This document shows, piece by piece, positions 23,734 through 36,817 of a DNA stretch of 64,000 bases (its first letter is position 1; every line of letters starts with the position of its first letter). This DNA is from Asterella californica (Eukaryota; Streptophyta; Marchantiopsida; Marchantiales; Aytoniaceae). Position numbers and translations under genes: made by a program. The notes under the pieces are model-generated. The model was not told the DNA's origin and did no database searches. It saw only the letters and a list, made by a program, of their open reading frames with translations. The stretch is from the NCBI GenBank assembly GCA_036924285.1, contig JAYKYS010000011.1:3162001-3226000 (forward strand), in the 5' to 3' direction.

Positions 23734-25539
23734 TGCTCGTCGGGAGGGAGTACCTTCGAGTTCATTGTCTTGACGATCGTGTTAGACCTTTCCACCTTCA
23801 AAGTGATGGCTTTCCCTGTCAATGCAAGGTCTTGACGAAGATCTGCATCCCTCCTCTCCACCGCAATACCAAATGGAGAGTAGACTTCTTTTGGACGTTG
23901 TAGTCCGCCACAGTTCTCCCATCCTCGAGATGCTTGCCCGCAAAGATCAGCAGCACCCTTATCTCGAATTTTCACTTCACACTATCGATAGTATCGGATC
24001 CGAACTGTCGACCTCCAGGGTGATGGTCTTCCCCGTCAAGTTTTGCACGAATATCTGCATTTTCCTACACCTGCAACGACTAAACGCACCAGAACGAATT
24101 ATACAACAAACGTCTTGTTCACAATATATACTACTTCAGAGCAACCTTCCACGAATCGGCTACTGTGCCCCCCTTACTCTTCTACAAACTGAAAGCTTAA
24201 GCTTCACCCCGAGAACTATTCTTCAATGAAGGCTAATGTTGTAAACTACATTCACTTCTCGATCTTTCGCGTCTACGGCTCCGTTGCTCTTCCTCCGAAT
24301 CTTCACGGTTAATGCTACGGCCTGTGAAGGGCACCGGTGGTTGATTGAATCTAACTTGTAGTATTATAACGAGCTTGATGATATATAGGTGCCAAATCCT
24401 CTGTCCTAAGTAACACGTAGAATATGAAATAGGTATGAAAACAGATTTATGCTTCATCGGAGTGATCGGACCCTCGTGTCGGGAACGACCACCAGTTACA
24501 TGCAATGCGAGCACATTCCATGCACGCCGATAAGGACCGATCAAGGATTACTTTTGACGGAAAGGCCCCATCGGAACAATATACGGATGCCGCAGTATTC
24601 CGGCAATGTAAGCATGCTCGATCTACTTCGGGAACTTTTGCTCCCTTTTTGTTATCAGTAAAGATTGAAGTGCTAGGTTTATTTATACTAAGTTACCGAT
24701 GAATTTCTGTATATGTTGAAGGTGTGTTTTCTAAGAAAGATATATCAGAAGGAAAAGCTATGCATGTCTCGACAGTAGGGTACTGTCGAGATGTACATAG
24801 AGAGTTTCAGAGGCGAGGATATTCTGGCAATTTGGAATTACTCTTGTAACGAGACGTACTGTATACGGACTACATACGACTGGCGTTAGCCATGGATCAG
24901 ATCAAACAGTCATGACAATCAGGTCGAACGTTAGTACCATACTGAAGACCTTCGTCGGCCAAAATAATCTTTATGGAAGGACCGATCGGCAGGGTAATGT
25001 AGGTGTGGACCAGGGATCTCTTGGACCTGTGCAGTAAGTTGAAAGCCCAAGACAGCTTGTAACTCAGTGCGCTGCAGTATGAATTCAAAGTATGAACTCT
25101 CTCTAAGTAGACGACCCAGACAGCAGAAGCGTGATCTAATAGACCACTCAGACACTGCATTTAGAACAGGATCGTTTTACTGATTCCATTTCCTTCATCA
25201 TCAAGAAAGTTATCGGCTATTGTACAAAGGGAAAGTTTTCAGACATCTCACTAGAAAGAATCGGGAAATCTCCTTCAAACATTAACGTGCTGACAAGACT
25301 GTCAGCAGGACACTTCGGGCCCTGTCAGCAATCACTACGATAGTCAAACATTAATATCTACAGAATTATCCTTAGAAAATTATCCGAGCTGAGACACATA
25401 GGATAATTCTGTATCTTCGTTCGGGATTGTACTCTGACTCCTGACGTACAACGGATTCAGTTCATCGGCTTCAGAGACGTAAAATCCTAGTTTGCTAACT
25501 GTCCTGGCACAAGGCAGATTAGGTCGATCCGGCGGGATC

Positions 25540-26660
<1,121 letters not shown>

Positions 26661-27290
26661 CGCTTAGATTACACAACGCTCTCCACAGCCAGCACTGCCG
26701 AGTGGGAGACCGGGAGTGGTCCCAGTGAACCTGCGCCGAGCGTAAAACGAGGACTCGACTCGAGACTCAAGAGCGGCGGTGAAGCTTCCTCGGTGCTTCA
26801 GTAGGACTCGGTCGTCCTTCACCGCTAAGTTTTAGAAGCTATCGTTCTTCCGATGTCCAACAAGAAGATTCCAGATATTACACTTCAGTTGTTACTGTAC
26901 TAGGCTTTCGGGGACAGTTTCCACCTACAGCTCAAACTTCTGTCCTCTCAACGTGGCGAGCTACCAGTACCGTGGTAACTTCGTTCGTGCGCGAGGTAAC
27001 ATCTAGAAAGTAATACGTACGGAAGAAAATATAAAATCCGAAATAGATTTTATCTCGATTCGAGTCATCGGACGGATGAGACCAGTCAGTCATTTGCATG
27101 CCTCTCCAGGCGGCCACCAATCACATGCAATTCGAGCACATTCCATGCATGTAGGCACCAGCCAGTACCGTAATGCCATACTGGTCCGCGTTCGGATCAC
27201 TGATATACTGATAACGCGAAATATTGTTTCTGAAATTACATGCGACATTTCGCGTTGGTAACATTGACAGGTTTAGTACTTCGCGACATG

Positions 27291-28070
27291 CACAGATACT
27301 TTTTAGTTTATAAAATTACTAATCAGTTCGAGTTTAAACCAGAGATCTTCTTATAATCTTTTGATTAATTTTTTCCTCGAAATATAAAGTGAGTTCGTGT
27401 TGTCAAACCATCCTTAACCATCCTTGTTCAACGCGAAATGATACGGCACTGCAATAAACTAATATTTATTTCTTGATCAAATATTAGTTCTTACACAAGT
27501 GCTCGCTTAGACAATTATCTGGAAATAGTACTATGACAATGATATCTTATTAATGTAATACTCACGATTATCTACCCAACGAGCAATAACTTGTTGCAGC
27601 TCCATCCATCCATAGTCTGGGAGGCGTGGGGTCGAGTCCTCCTTCCGGGATGGTTCAGTCAGTGCAAGGGCAGCAGCGTTCGGTTCCAAAAAGCACCACG
27701 GTGAAAAGAGACTTAAATAATGGCACCGCGAGCCTACCCAATTATTACTTGGCAAAACAAACTCCTGATTATTCCAATATTGACTATAATCTAATCCTGC
27801 TAACTTCCCTCTAGAATAGTGTACATTCTTCTTATCTATACGTTCACTTGGTGCCCGTAAAAATGTATTCTAAGAAAGGCAATATTGCATTTTTCGTAAG
27901 TTTATAAACACACCACCTCCCAACTCAGATAAGGCAACTTCTTATCTGCATACCCTTGATATGCTTTGGAGAGGGATCCATGTGTTATGGCAGCCTTCTC
28001 TCTTCGTTTCATGGTGCAACCATAGAGAGAATGTTGTTATCTTAGTGAGACAAAAAAACGTAGCTTTAAC
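27291..28070. other. No gene recognised
   Basis: AT-rich spacer with short ORFs only. It separates the duplicated ubiquitin locus from a group of unassigned ORFs. Confidence 0.5.
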
Positions 28071-29556
28071 TTAAAAAATAACAAATAATACATTCAGAAT
28101 AACATCATGATGATCTAGATATCCTGATATTTTTAATTTTAAATGTGATCTTTTCTGATAAACAAGTGTCTTCATCGCATGACTGAAATATTTCCCGGAG
28201 ATTATCATCAACAAACCACCAGTCGGGAGAAAGAGTGTCAACTCTTCTCTTGTGATTATAGAAACGAACTCCTTAACGTCCACACCATCGGTCTTAACGA
28301 CACGATATGAAACCACATCAACTACCGGAGAGATATCTGCTGGAGACTTCATGTTATTTATGACCTCGTTCAAATGAAAAAGAGAGAGTGATCGGTAGAT
28401 CATCATAAGAAGAAGATCTGTCAACTTCGTGACCGGAGCAAAAAATACAATCATAACCTAATGTAGTATTTCTCTATCTCCTTGAGCTCACTCACTTGTT
28501 CCTTCGTGAGCCTTGTGTTTCCACTATGTGCACAGGAACCATAGGATATGCATCAGTGGTGATGATAGCACTCGAGATGTTCACGTCTATCAGGTCTAAC
28601 TTTCTTCCCTCAGTTTATTGAAGGGGTCGTGGAGGATGAAGATGTGGAAAGAAGACTCAAGAGGACAGCCGAGGAACCGTTCCTCCTTGAACAGATAGGT
28701 CAGACGACTCGGATGGTTTGACAACACGAGTGCGAAGTTTCCTACCTCTAGAAAATGTAATCTTCGACTGCTTTGCAACTAGTTCTTTTGCTCTAGAGGC
28801 TGAAGCTTGTGTCTTGGTTTTCTTCCTCCACGGTTTGCACGAGACATTGCCGGATGGATCTAATACTACAATGGTTGAGATTTTTCTTCCTCCAAGTTCA
28901 CAAGGACTGCTCCAGAAGGAATAAAAGACTGACGGGAAGGAGATGCTTGGGACCTGATGTGGAAAGCTGCATCATCTCCTCCACCTACAGCGCTCCCTTG
29001 TAGCGAGTATGAGGTAGCACGGTGGTTCGACCTAATCCAAGTGTCAGTGTCGTAAAGGAGACGCAAAGATAACCCAATTTGAAACACGGTTAAGTTCTAC
29101 AGGATCAACACTGCACTCTTCTAGTGCACCGTTGAATCGCCAGTATGCGCTCGAACTTCAAGCGATCTCTTACCAAGCCATACAGAAAGTGTCAATCACT
29201 TCAAAGAATACCTCAATTGGACGGCCGACAAAGATTCTTGGACTCAACAACACAACACTGTAAAGATCACCGACGGACAAAAGATTCGGGTTGAAAGTCG
29301 ACATGGACAGCTCCAAAGAATGCATCCTCTTATCGACATGATTCCCCAAAAAAAATACATAGGTTGTTATCTTTATCAACAGCGCCACACACGAGATCAA
29401 TAACTCATGTTCCTGCACAGACATTGAAGCCAGCATCCATATCCACTTTCTGGCAAGCTCCTTGACGGTTCCTTTAAGAACTGATGCAACATAAACCGCC
29501 CAACTCTTCACAAGATGGACCTTAGTATACACGACAAAGGCAATGGGAATATCCAT
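28071..29556 (-). CDS. Unrecognised, possibly decayed multi-exon gene
   Basis: Minus-strand ORFs at 29170-29556 (128 codons, starts MDIPIAFVVYTK), 28866-29087 and 28071-28454 (127 codons) have protein-like composition. The first contains hydrophobic stretches (ELLISCVALLIKITTYVFFL); the last has EELTLFLPTGGLLMIISG. I cannot assign a family and cannot place splice sites convincingly. They could be exons of one minus-strand gene, a dead gene, or chance. The plus-strand ORFs overlapping at 28718-29003 look like shadows. Confidence 0.25.
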
Positions 29557-29559
29557 AGC

Positions 29560-32500
29560 TTAAAAATTGAACAGACGGACAAGAACAAATTTATACCTTA
29601 ATTAATCAATCCTCAACTGAGTGACAATGTGCCATACAGGTATTGAGCGGAAGTTTAAATTCAAAATCTTGTTGCTATGTTTGTAATAGCATATCTTTAG
29701 TTTATAATTTCATAAGCTAAGCATATGGATGTGAAGCAAAATTTAATATGAACAAACGTACATTTTCAACAATATTACCCAATCGAATGAATCTGCAATA
29801 AAAAGAAATCATAAATTAAGTGTTTGGAAAAAGAAGTCTTCAAGAAAACAGATTTATAATTATGTAGAACACCACTTGTACATCTGAGCTGTAATTCGAA
29901 ATATTTATATGAGAATGGACTGGATCTAAATTTTTAAAACCCTAAACTTGGAGACGAATCTTTTTAACCTTTTATTAGAGTAAGTTTCTTGACTTCTTAC
30001 CTAAGTACCTTTCTGACATATTGCGGAACAAATGAATGCAGGGAAACAATGGACATTAAACAGCTGAGAACAAGTTTTCTGTGAATTAGAGCAAACCCTT
30101 CGTGAACTTTTAACCCTAAACCCTAACCTTAATCAGTAAACTCTATAACAAGCTCCGAACCTAAATGTTAAGGAAGTAATTTAGCCATGCAAGTATGTAC
30201 AAATGATTATTTATTTGCCTTTTAGTACTTTTGGTTTGAGTACACGTAACCCCGTCATGAAGTATTAACGCTAAATCCCAAAGTTAACCCTAAACGCTAA
30301 CCTCTTACGTACACTCTAAACCCTAATCTCTTATCCTACACCCTAACCACTTGCCCTAAACCGTAAGAGAAATAGGGGTAAAAGAAGAGTAGCTTCTTTT
30401 AGGGTTTTTGTGAGTGACAGTTGTGACCCGAATCTTAAACCCTAATCCATATGACTATGGAACCATTATGTACAGAATTAATACTAATTATTCATGGACC
30501 TATATGCACATTGTGTTTTAATACATCTAAGTGACCCTCACGTAAATCAGAAATATCTGAAATTTTAATATCTGAATGAAATTGATGTGAAAGCAAAGAA
30601 ATAATTTATTAAAGCAAAGAAATAATTTAATATTTAAAATATCATAAAAAGAAAGTATTTATCTAGAAAATTATTTATTTAGAAAAATGTATTTCTTTAG
30701 AAAGGTATTTATCTGTTTACGATTTTATGTTATCATTCTGGAAATAAAATTTCAATAACCAAATCGAACATGAAGTATTGATACACAATTTAATATCAAT
30801 TTTGAAAATAAAGATTTTTATTTTAAAAATTGATATTATACAACCTTCTTGTAATCTTTCTTAAGCAACCTTCTTGTAATTTTACCAATTTCCAGTTGTC
30901 AATGAATGTTTATCCTTTGTTCAGTATGAAGCTACAAAGTGTTTAACCCTAAACTTTAAACCCTGGGCTTAAATCCTAAATGTTAACCATAACCCAAAAC
31001 CATAAACCATAACCCTAAACTCGATTAAACATTAGTTGTATTTGTCAATGAGCTTAGAAGTCTTCAAGTTTAATACATAATATACTTACCCTAAATCATA
31101 GGACGCATGGATACTACATTAAAATTTTTTGAATATCAAAAATGAAATTTTGCTAATTCATAAGATAACAAGACTCAAACGAAGCTTTCAGAAGGCATGT
31201 TGAATAAAAGTCATTTTTCGAAATAGAGTATATATTTGTCATCTGTTCGTAAGCTAATATGGACAATTATTGAGAATATTAGGATTTTGGCTAATTTTAT
31301 TTACAGAAACTTGTATTTAAAATCGATGTGCTAAATGTAACTCAGTACATGGAATTCGAAGATATCCAAACATGAGATAATTCGGAAACTTCGAACAACA
31401 GGAAAGAGGAGGTGAAAAGGTGAGAGGTAAATGATTTATAAATTCATTTATACTAGCCAATATACAATGGCTAAATACATGACAATATATTATTCACGAG
31501 TGGAGTTAAATGGAGTGTACAATTAACGAGAAATCAGCATGTTCGTTTTGTTAGTTAATATTAACGAATTTTTAAAGAGAACTAAAGATATGAATTCTAC
31601 AATTATACATAATTGGATTATTTACCTTGTAGTGTTTCATCTGTGCAATGGTTGTTCTATTAATTTATATCTGCTTGTTCAAAAGAGTTTAATACACTGT
31701 AAATAATTTCATTAATCATTAACCCTAACCAAGAAACTCACAGGTTAGTGTAAAATATTAATATATATATGAGCCATAAGAGTCTTTTAGAAAACATAAA
31801 GAAAATCGATACCAAAGGCCGAATATTATTTTGAAAAACATTTGATTAATGATGTGAAAATTTGAATCAGAAAAACAACAGCTGGTAGCGAATAGGAAAA
31901 ACAATTTTATTTTTCTGAACAGAGAGGACAATTAAATCTGCACTCATATTTGGAAATAAATATAAAAGGTAAAATATAAAGGGGTAAAAACAAAGAAAAA
32001 TATTTGAGTGCAATGGAACTGCAACCTTTACCAGAAAGTTTTGCGGAATTCCAATGATAAATGAAATAATTTGAGTAATAAATTCTTATTTCTGTTAATT
32101 CATTTAATTTTAAGCCTAACATTTTATAAAGGGATAACTTCAATTTTTTTACCAAAGTAGAACTACTTTAAATTTCTATATCTTATTAGTTTCCATGATA
32201 AGAATAATATTTAATTATGACCATTGATTAATTACAAAACTGTAAAAGATAACAGTGCTATGATACATAGTCGATTTGGAAAAAGAATAAAATTTAAGTC
32301 AAAATAAATCAGAAGTGTTTTTAATAAAAAATCAAACTCTTTGATAACACTTTGACTCGAAAACAGTGCAGAATACACTTAGTATAAGCAGGAATTAAAG
32401 AGTTCTGCAGCTTGTGAATGGAGAAGAGAAGGGGCTCGTTTGCTAAAATCCATAAGTCAAGAAAGTTTAGTTTAGTGAAATGCAAATATTGATAAAAGAA

Positions 32501-32695
32501 GGAGGTTCTCCCCATCTTTCCATGCCCGCAGCAGCTCTGGTATTTCAGGATTAACCCATAAGCATAGCAGGTCTAGTGACACCGGAACCACCATATAGCG
32601 CTGAGGGTCTAGACTCATTTTTCATAACTTACTGTTTATCTAAAGACTACTGTTAGGGTCAATTCATAATTACAACACATTCCACTAAACTTATA
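29560..32695. other. AT-rich, no gene; contains telomere-like motifs
   Basis: Very AT-rich with no ORF above about 80 codons. Apart from the telomere-like block listed separately, a near-perfect direct repeat of about 20 bp (AAAGCAAAGAAATAATTTA) is present at 30590-30632. Confidence 0.6.
30105..31025 (+). repeat. Scattered degenerate telomere-like (CCCTAAA) motifs
   Basis: Clusters at 30107-30135, 30280-30370 and 30942-31022 contain many exact or one-off copies of CCCTAAA/CCCTAA in one orientation, separated by AT-rich sequence. The heptamer is the Arabidopsis-type plant telomere unit. The copies are not in an uninterrupted tandem array. Confidence 0.75.
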
Positions 32696-32709
32696 GTAAG
32701 TATATCTAT

Positions 32710-33930
32710 AGAGCCGTGCCTGTTAGCTTTAGAGACAGTTCGTACATAAATGTCATCACTCGTTTATACAGTGTCGTTTCATTAGGGCTTTTGAGCAAGA
32801 ATCTGTGCGAGGTCTCGTACAGATTCTTGTGTATAGAGTTTGAACAAATACAAAGACTTGAATCTGCATGAGGTCTCGTACAGATTCTAGTGCACTGACC
32901 ACACGCAACTGGACGAGACCTCACGCAGTTGGTACGGATGTAGAGAAAGAGATGTAGTACTTTTGGTGTTACGTGGAGAGCAATGAAATGGACTAGGTCT
33001 ACCCGAGCCCTTGCACAAATCTGAGGGAAGATGGTGATGGTTAGATCAATTTAGATATCTATGCGATGGCTTGCACAAATATCTGATGGAAAAGATAACC
33101 GATCAGGTGTGGACGATCAAGGGTTTGGATAGAGCCGTGCCAATTTGCTTTAGAGACGGTTCGTAAACAAATACAGTCACGCCATTCTACAACGATCATC
33201 ATTCACTTCATTAGAGATTTTGAGTAGAGATCTCTGCGAGGTCTCGCACAAATCTCTTGTGTGTAGAGTTTGAACATTAAGCTCCAAAGACTTGAATCTA
33301 CACAAGATCTCGCGTAAATTTGACAACATCGCTCATAAATCAAACAAGCGACATGCAACTACGTGAGACATTGCGCAGTTGGTACGTATGTAGAAGAGGG
33401 ATGTAGTACTTCGGATGGTACGTAAGAGCGCATAGAAACGCACTAGGTCTATGCGAGCTCTCAAATAAATCGAGAGGGAAGATGATGATGATTAAAAAAA
33501 TATAGATATCTGTGCGAGGGCTCGCACAATTATCTGACGGAAAACATAACAGATCAGATGTCGACGACAAAGGGTTTAGAGAAAAGTAGAACTGTGTCTG
33601 TTCGCTTTAGAAATCTGTGCGCGTCTTTGCAAAAATTACACATATATCTTGAGTAAAAATGTCTGTCAACATGGAGATGAGAATGGATTAAATGGCTAAC
33701 CACTAGAGAATATGTGCGAGTCCTCACACAGATGGTAAGAACGTCCTCTGGGATCCCACAGATCCTCAAATAGCATGGAGATAAGGATGATGAAAACTAA
33801 CTAAACCTCAAGGAATCTAGGCGAGCCCTGGCACAGATCCTCAAATAGCTTGGAGATGAGAATGACGAAAACTAAGTAAACTTCAAGAAATCTATGCGAG
33901 CCTTTGCATATATCTTTAGACGTCAACGGA
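32710..33930. repeat. Array of imperfect palindromes in 420-460-bp higher-order repeats
   Basis: At least ten copies of a dyad resembling AATCTGTGCGAG-GT-CTCGCACAGATT occur, for example near 32800, 32864, 33218, 33294, 33446, 33509, 33600, 33712, 33812 and 33890. The best copy, 32796-32829, is a 34-bp palindrome with 16-nt arms and a single mismatched pair. The block from 32712 is repeated from 33132 (both begin AGCCGTGCC and contain TTTAGAGAC-GTTCGTA) and again, truncated, from about 33588. No ORF is supported. Confidence 0.85.
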
Positions 33931-36817
33931 GATGAGTATGGAGTTCAACCTGACGGTCTTGACGATACTTGATATTTTAATTCAAAGATGGTTTTTGGAT
34001 TATATTCATGTATTTGCCTTGTGAGCCGAATCTGAGAGAAAAGATTGTTTCTATGTTGGGTATGAAAGAATAAGACTAGGATCCAGTCAAAAGAAGATAA
34101 CGTAGTATCGAGAAGAAGTGCTTGGACTAAACCTGCACAACCGTTAAGATGTACAAAGAAGGACAAACACTACTCACGAGGTATATGACAGATTTGGATT
34201 GTTCTATCCTACCAAAAGAATGTCCGCAGTGGGTTGCAAGATAGAGTCCAAGGAGGAGCAGAGAGAAGAGAGGGATAGTGAGGATGAGAACAAAAGTTGG
34301 CGATCATCCTGATTTACACCCTCTCGAGGAAGAGGGAAGCGCCAATCAGACTTACTAGATTTAGGTCTGACAGACTGAATCGGCTTCAAGCATGCTAGTT
34401 TGGACCACTCAAGAGTAAATCATGTGCGCTAATTCTCAAATCGGACGATTAGAAGAGACAAAAAGGAGGAAGCGTATCTTGCAGGTAGCAATGGAATGTC
34501 AATCTGGAGCAACACTCTCGAGGGGTTATACCATAGAGGTGATGTCATGCTTCTTCATTCCACTCCTCCTCTTGTTTGAATCTGTTTTCTCTCGGTCTTG
34601 GAGCACTTGGCAGTTGCGGTAGCGGACAACTTTACGATGATATGTTGGTTGAAGGATGAAGTTATGACTATAGCATGGTCAAGTTTCTGAACCTTGGCCT
34701 CTGTTGGAGTAGCAGAGAGCATACAGAACCATAGTACAAACGATAGCGGAGGGATGATTTCTAAAAACAAAGGGACTTCTTTAACGACTTTGATCAAACA
34801 CTGTGAAAACAGATTCTATAAGAGTTGAAATAGACATGCTTTGATCTCAATGTGATATATCTATCATGTTTAAAGGGTCTCATAGTACCAAGATATAATT
34901 CTTTGTTATGGTTGAGGTGGTAGTACAAGCTAGAAAGTACAAATGGAATGATGCATCATACAACTAGCGATTCTCTTATGAAGAGATATACCAATCGCAT
35001 GAATAAAAATAAAGATTGAGAGAAAACCTCAATTCTTATTCGAAAAGAGAATGTTGGATTGATGCTAATGCATGTGTGTAGGATTGGCAGACGAGAGAGA
35101 AAGCGCTGCAGTAAAAGTAAAGATTCCAGTTAGGTTTGAGAGATAGTATTGAAGTTTCTAGAGACTCTTAGAGAAATAGAGACATGGGTCTAGTATGTTA
35201 TTAGAAAAGTTTAAGATTTTACGATTTCGAATAGTCTTCCGGAAGTATTTTATCCTCTTGTTTTAGAGAACTGAAGCGAGACTTTAAATTTGTATGAGCT
35301 TTAATTCAATTATAACTACATCATTTTGAAATTGGAGTAGGATATGAAGGGCTCACATACGAGCTATGTGTGAGTCTTAAGTCTCGATTGTGAATGAATA
35401 TTTTAGTAATAAATTTAGTGAAATTATTAAATAATAATAAATTATTATTATTATATAGATATTAAACATATATGAATAGAGGGATTAGATCAAGTCTTCT
35501 GTTTCTTATGAAAAATTAACAAATATTTTTAAATATAAATTTATTTTTAGTACAAATTGTGCAAGACCTCTCACAATTCAATGACAAACTAATTAAATTC
35601 AAAATCTTGACTAAGATATGTTGTATCTATATTATTTAAATTTCAATCTAGAAAATTATCGTCAAATATAAAATATAGTTTCGAATCGCTTATTATGTTT
35701 TGTAGAATATTATAGTAATATTGCATAATATGATATTCGAATATTTACTTCAAAAATATTTCAGATATTATCTATGTTATTAATATACTTTTAAAAAGAT
35801 TAATAGTAATTTATATGATTTTTTAAAATCTAAATATATTCTATTTTATTATTAAATATATATAATATTTATTTGTAGTCCAGAATTTGATAGCCAATAG
35901 TTCAATTTTTCTTCTGAATAATCCAACCCTCGCAGCTAACATCAAAAGAATAATAACGATTATCCAAATCTTCACTTCCAAATATATTATCTTGAACTCT
36001 GAATTGTGAAAAACATCAACCTTAATTTCTTTTCCACTTTTCACTACTCTAATGTCCACAAGAGTTGGAACAACCCAGATTTAGTGAATACATGGATTTA
36101 AGTTCTGAAGTGGAAAATGTACGTGAAATATCTAAGCACGTCGACTGCAGCGTATGCTTCATAACCCATGCCTATGGTTACATACGTAGGCCTATGGCAG
36201 ACTATACGAGAATTGGCCTCCGAGAAACTCGCTCAAGGTTGCGGACCGACTGCAATATTAGGACGGGACCCAAAGCAGCTACGTCTTTACAGTGCACGAA
36301 AGTCGATACGGAGAAGTTGGAAGATGAGGTATTTGGAATACCCTCGCGCACGTTACCATACAAACGCTCCACTAAATTCAGTGGAGAAAGTGAGAGGCTT
36401 GGAATTATAAGCTCCTGCTGGACATACGTATATCTCTGCTGCTCGAGATGAACTTTGTCACATAAATTCACCTCAGAGCATTCCTGCAGTACTTTCCCAC
36501 GATGATAGGTTCCCCCGAAAAAGCTACAGAGGGCTTCTGGCCTCTAGGTGTCATGCGTGCTTGCTTGTATTTACAATTATCGGGTGAGCTCCAGATGATG
36601 ATATAGATTCGACTTTGGTATATCCCAGCAAATTTAACTAATCGGCTGTGAAAAAGGACCTCAACGACTTCACACACTACTAACAGGAGGAGCATTGCTC
36701 CAACGACAAAATGAGTTTATACAGTGGCACATCATACGGGCACGCATGCAGTCCGAAGTCCTATCAAGATCCCGAGAGCCACTGGGTTGTCGTCTAGGGC
36801 TCTGACAGTCACGTCGA
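33931..36817. other. No gene recognised
   Basis: Mixed sequence, very AT-rich from 35380 to 36060. Short ORFs on both strands (for example 36065-36451 plus) show no domain. The stretch just below 36818 would carry the 3' end of the kinase transcript. Confidence 0.45.

Larger units (their letters stand above)
18667..24060 (-). pseudogene. Polyubiquitin pseudogene, two units, split by a copia element
   Basis: On the minus strand an ATG at 24058-24060 begins MQIF, then the frame breaks before residue 30. Ubiquitin-like sequence continues to 23739, is interrupted by the copia element, and resumes at 18792 down to a stop at 18667-18669 (LRLRGG then Phe in place of the Cys of the intact gene). Without the insertion about 450 bp remain, that is about two 228-bp units with small deletions. 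A short duplication (CGGCGAAAATCAACCTCTGCT twice with small overlap) sits next to the left LTR. The gene cannot make ubiquitin. Confidence 0.85.
17575..24660 (-). repeat. Tandem duplication, left copy (unit A) of the polyubiquitin locus
   Basis: Unit A (17575-24660, including the copia insertion) aligns in order with unit B (24790-27290): a shared start around CAGAGGCGAGGATATT, then GATGGATCAGATCAAAC, GGAAGGACCGATC, the ubiquitin coding part, CGAATCGGCTACT in the 5' flank, and GAGCACATTCCATGCA at the far end. Unit A is clearly diverged and its gene is dead. Confidence 0.8.

Noticed and set aside
27601..27740. tRNA gene suspected from GTCGAGTCC-like words
   Set aside because: No A box at the right distance and no foldable acceptor stem.
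32710..33930. CRISPR-like array
   Set aside because: Repeats are diverged palindromes with irregular spacing inside larger 420-460-bp repeats, in a plant-type nuclear context; no cas genes are present.
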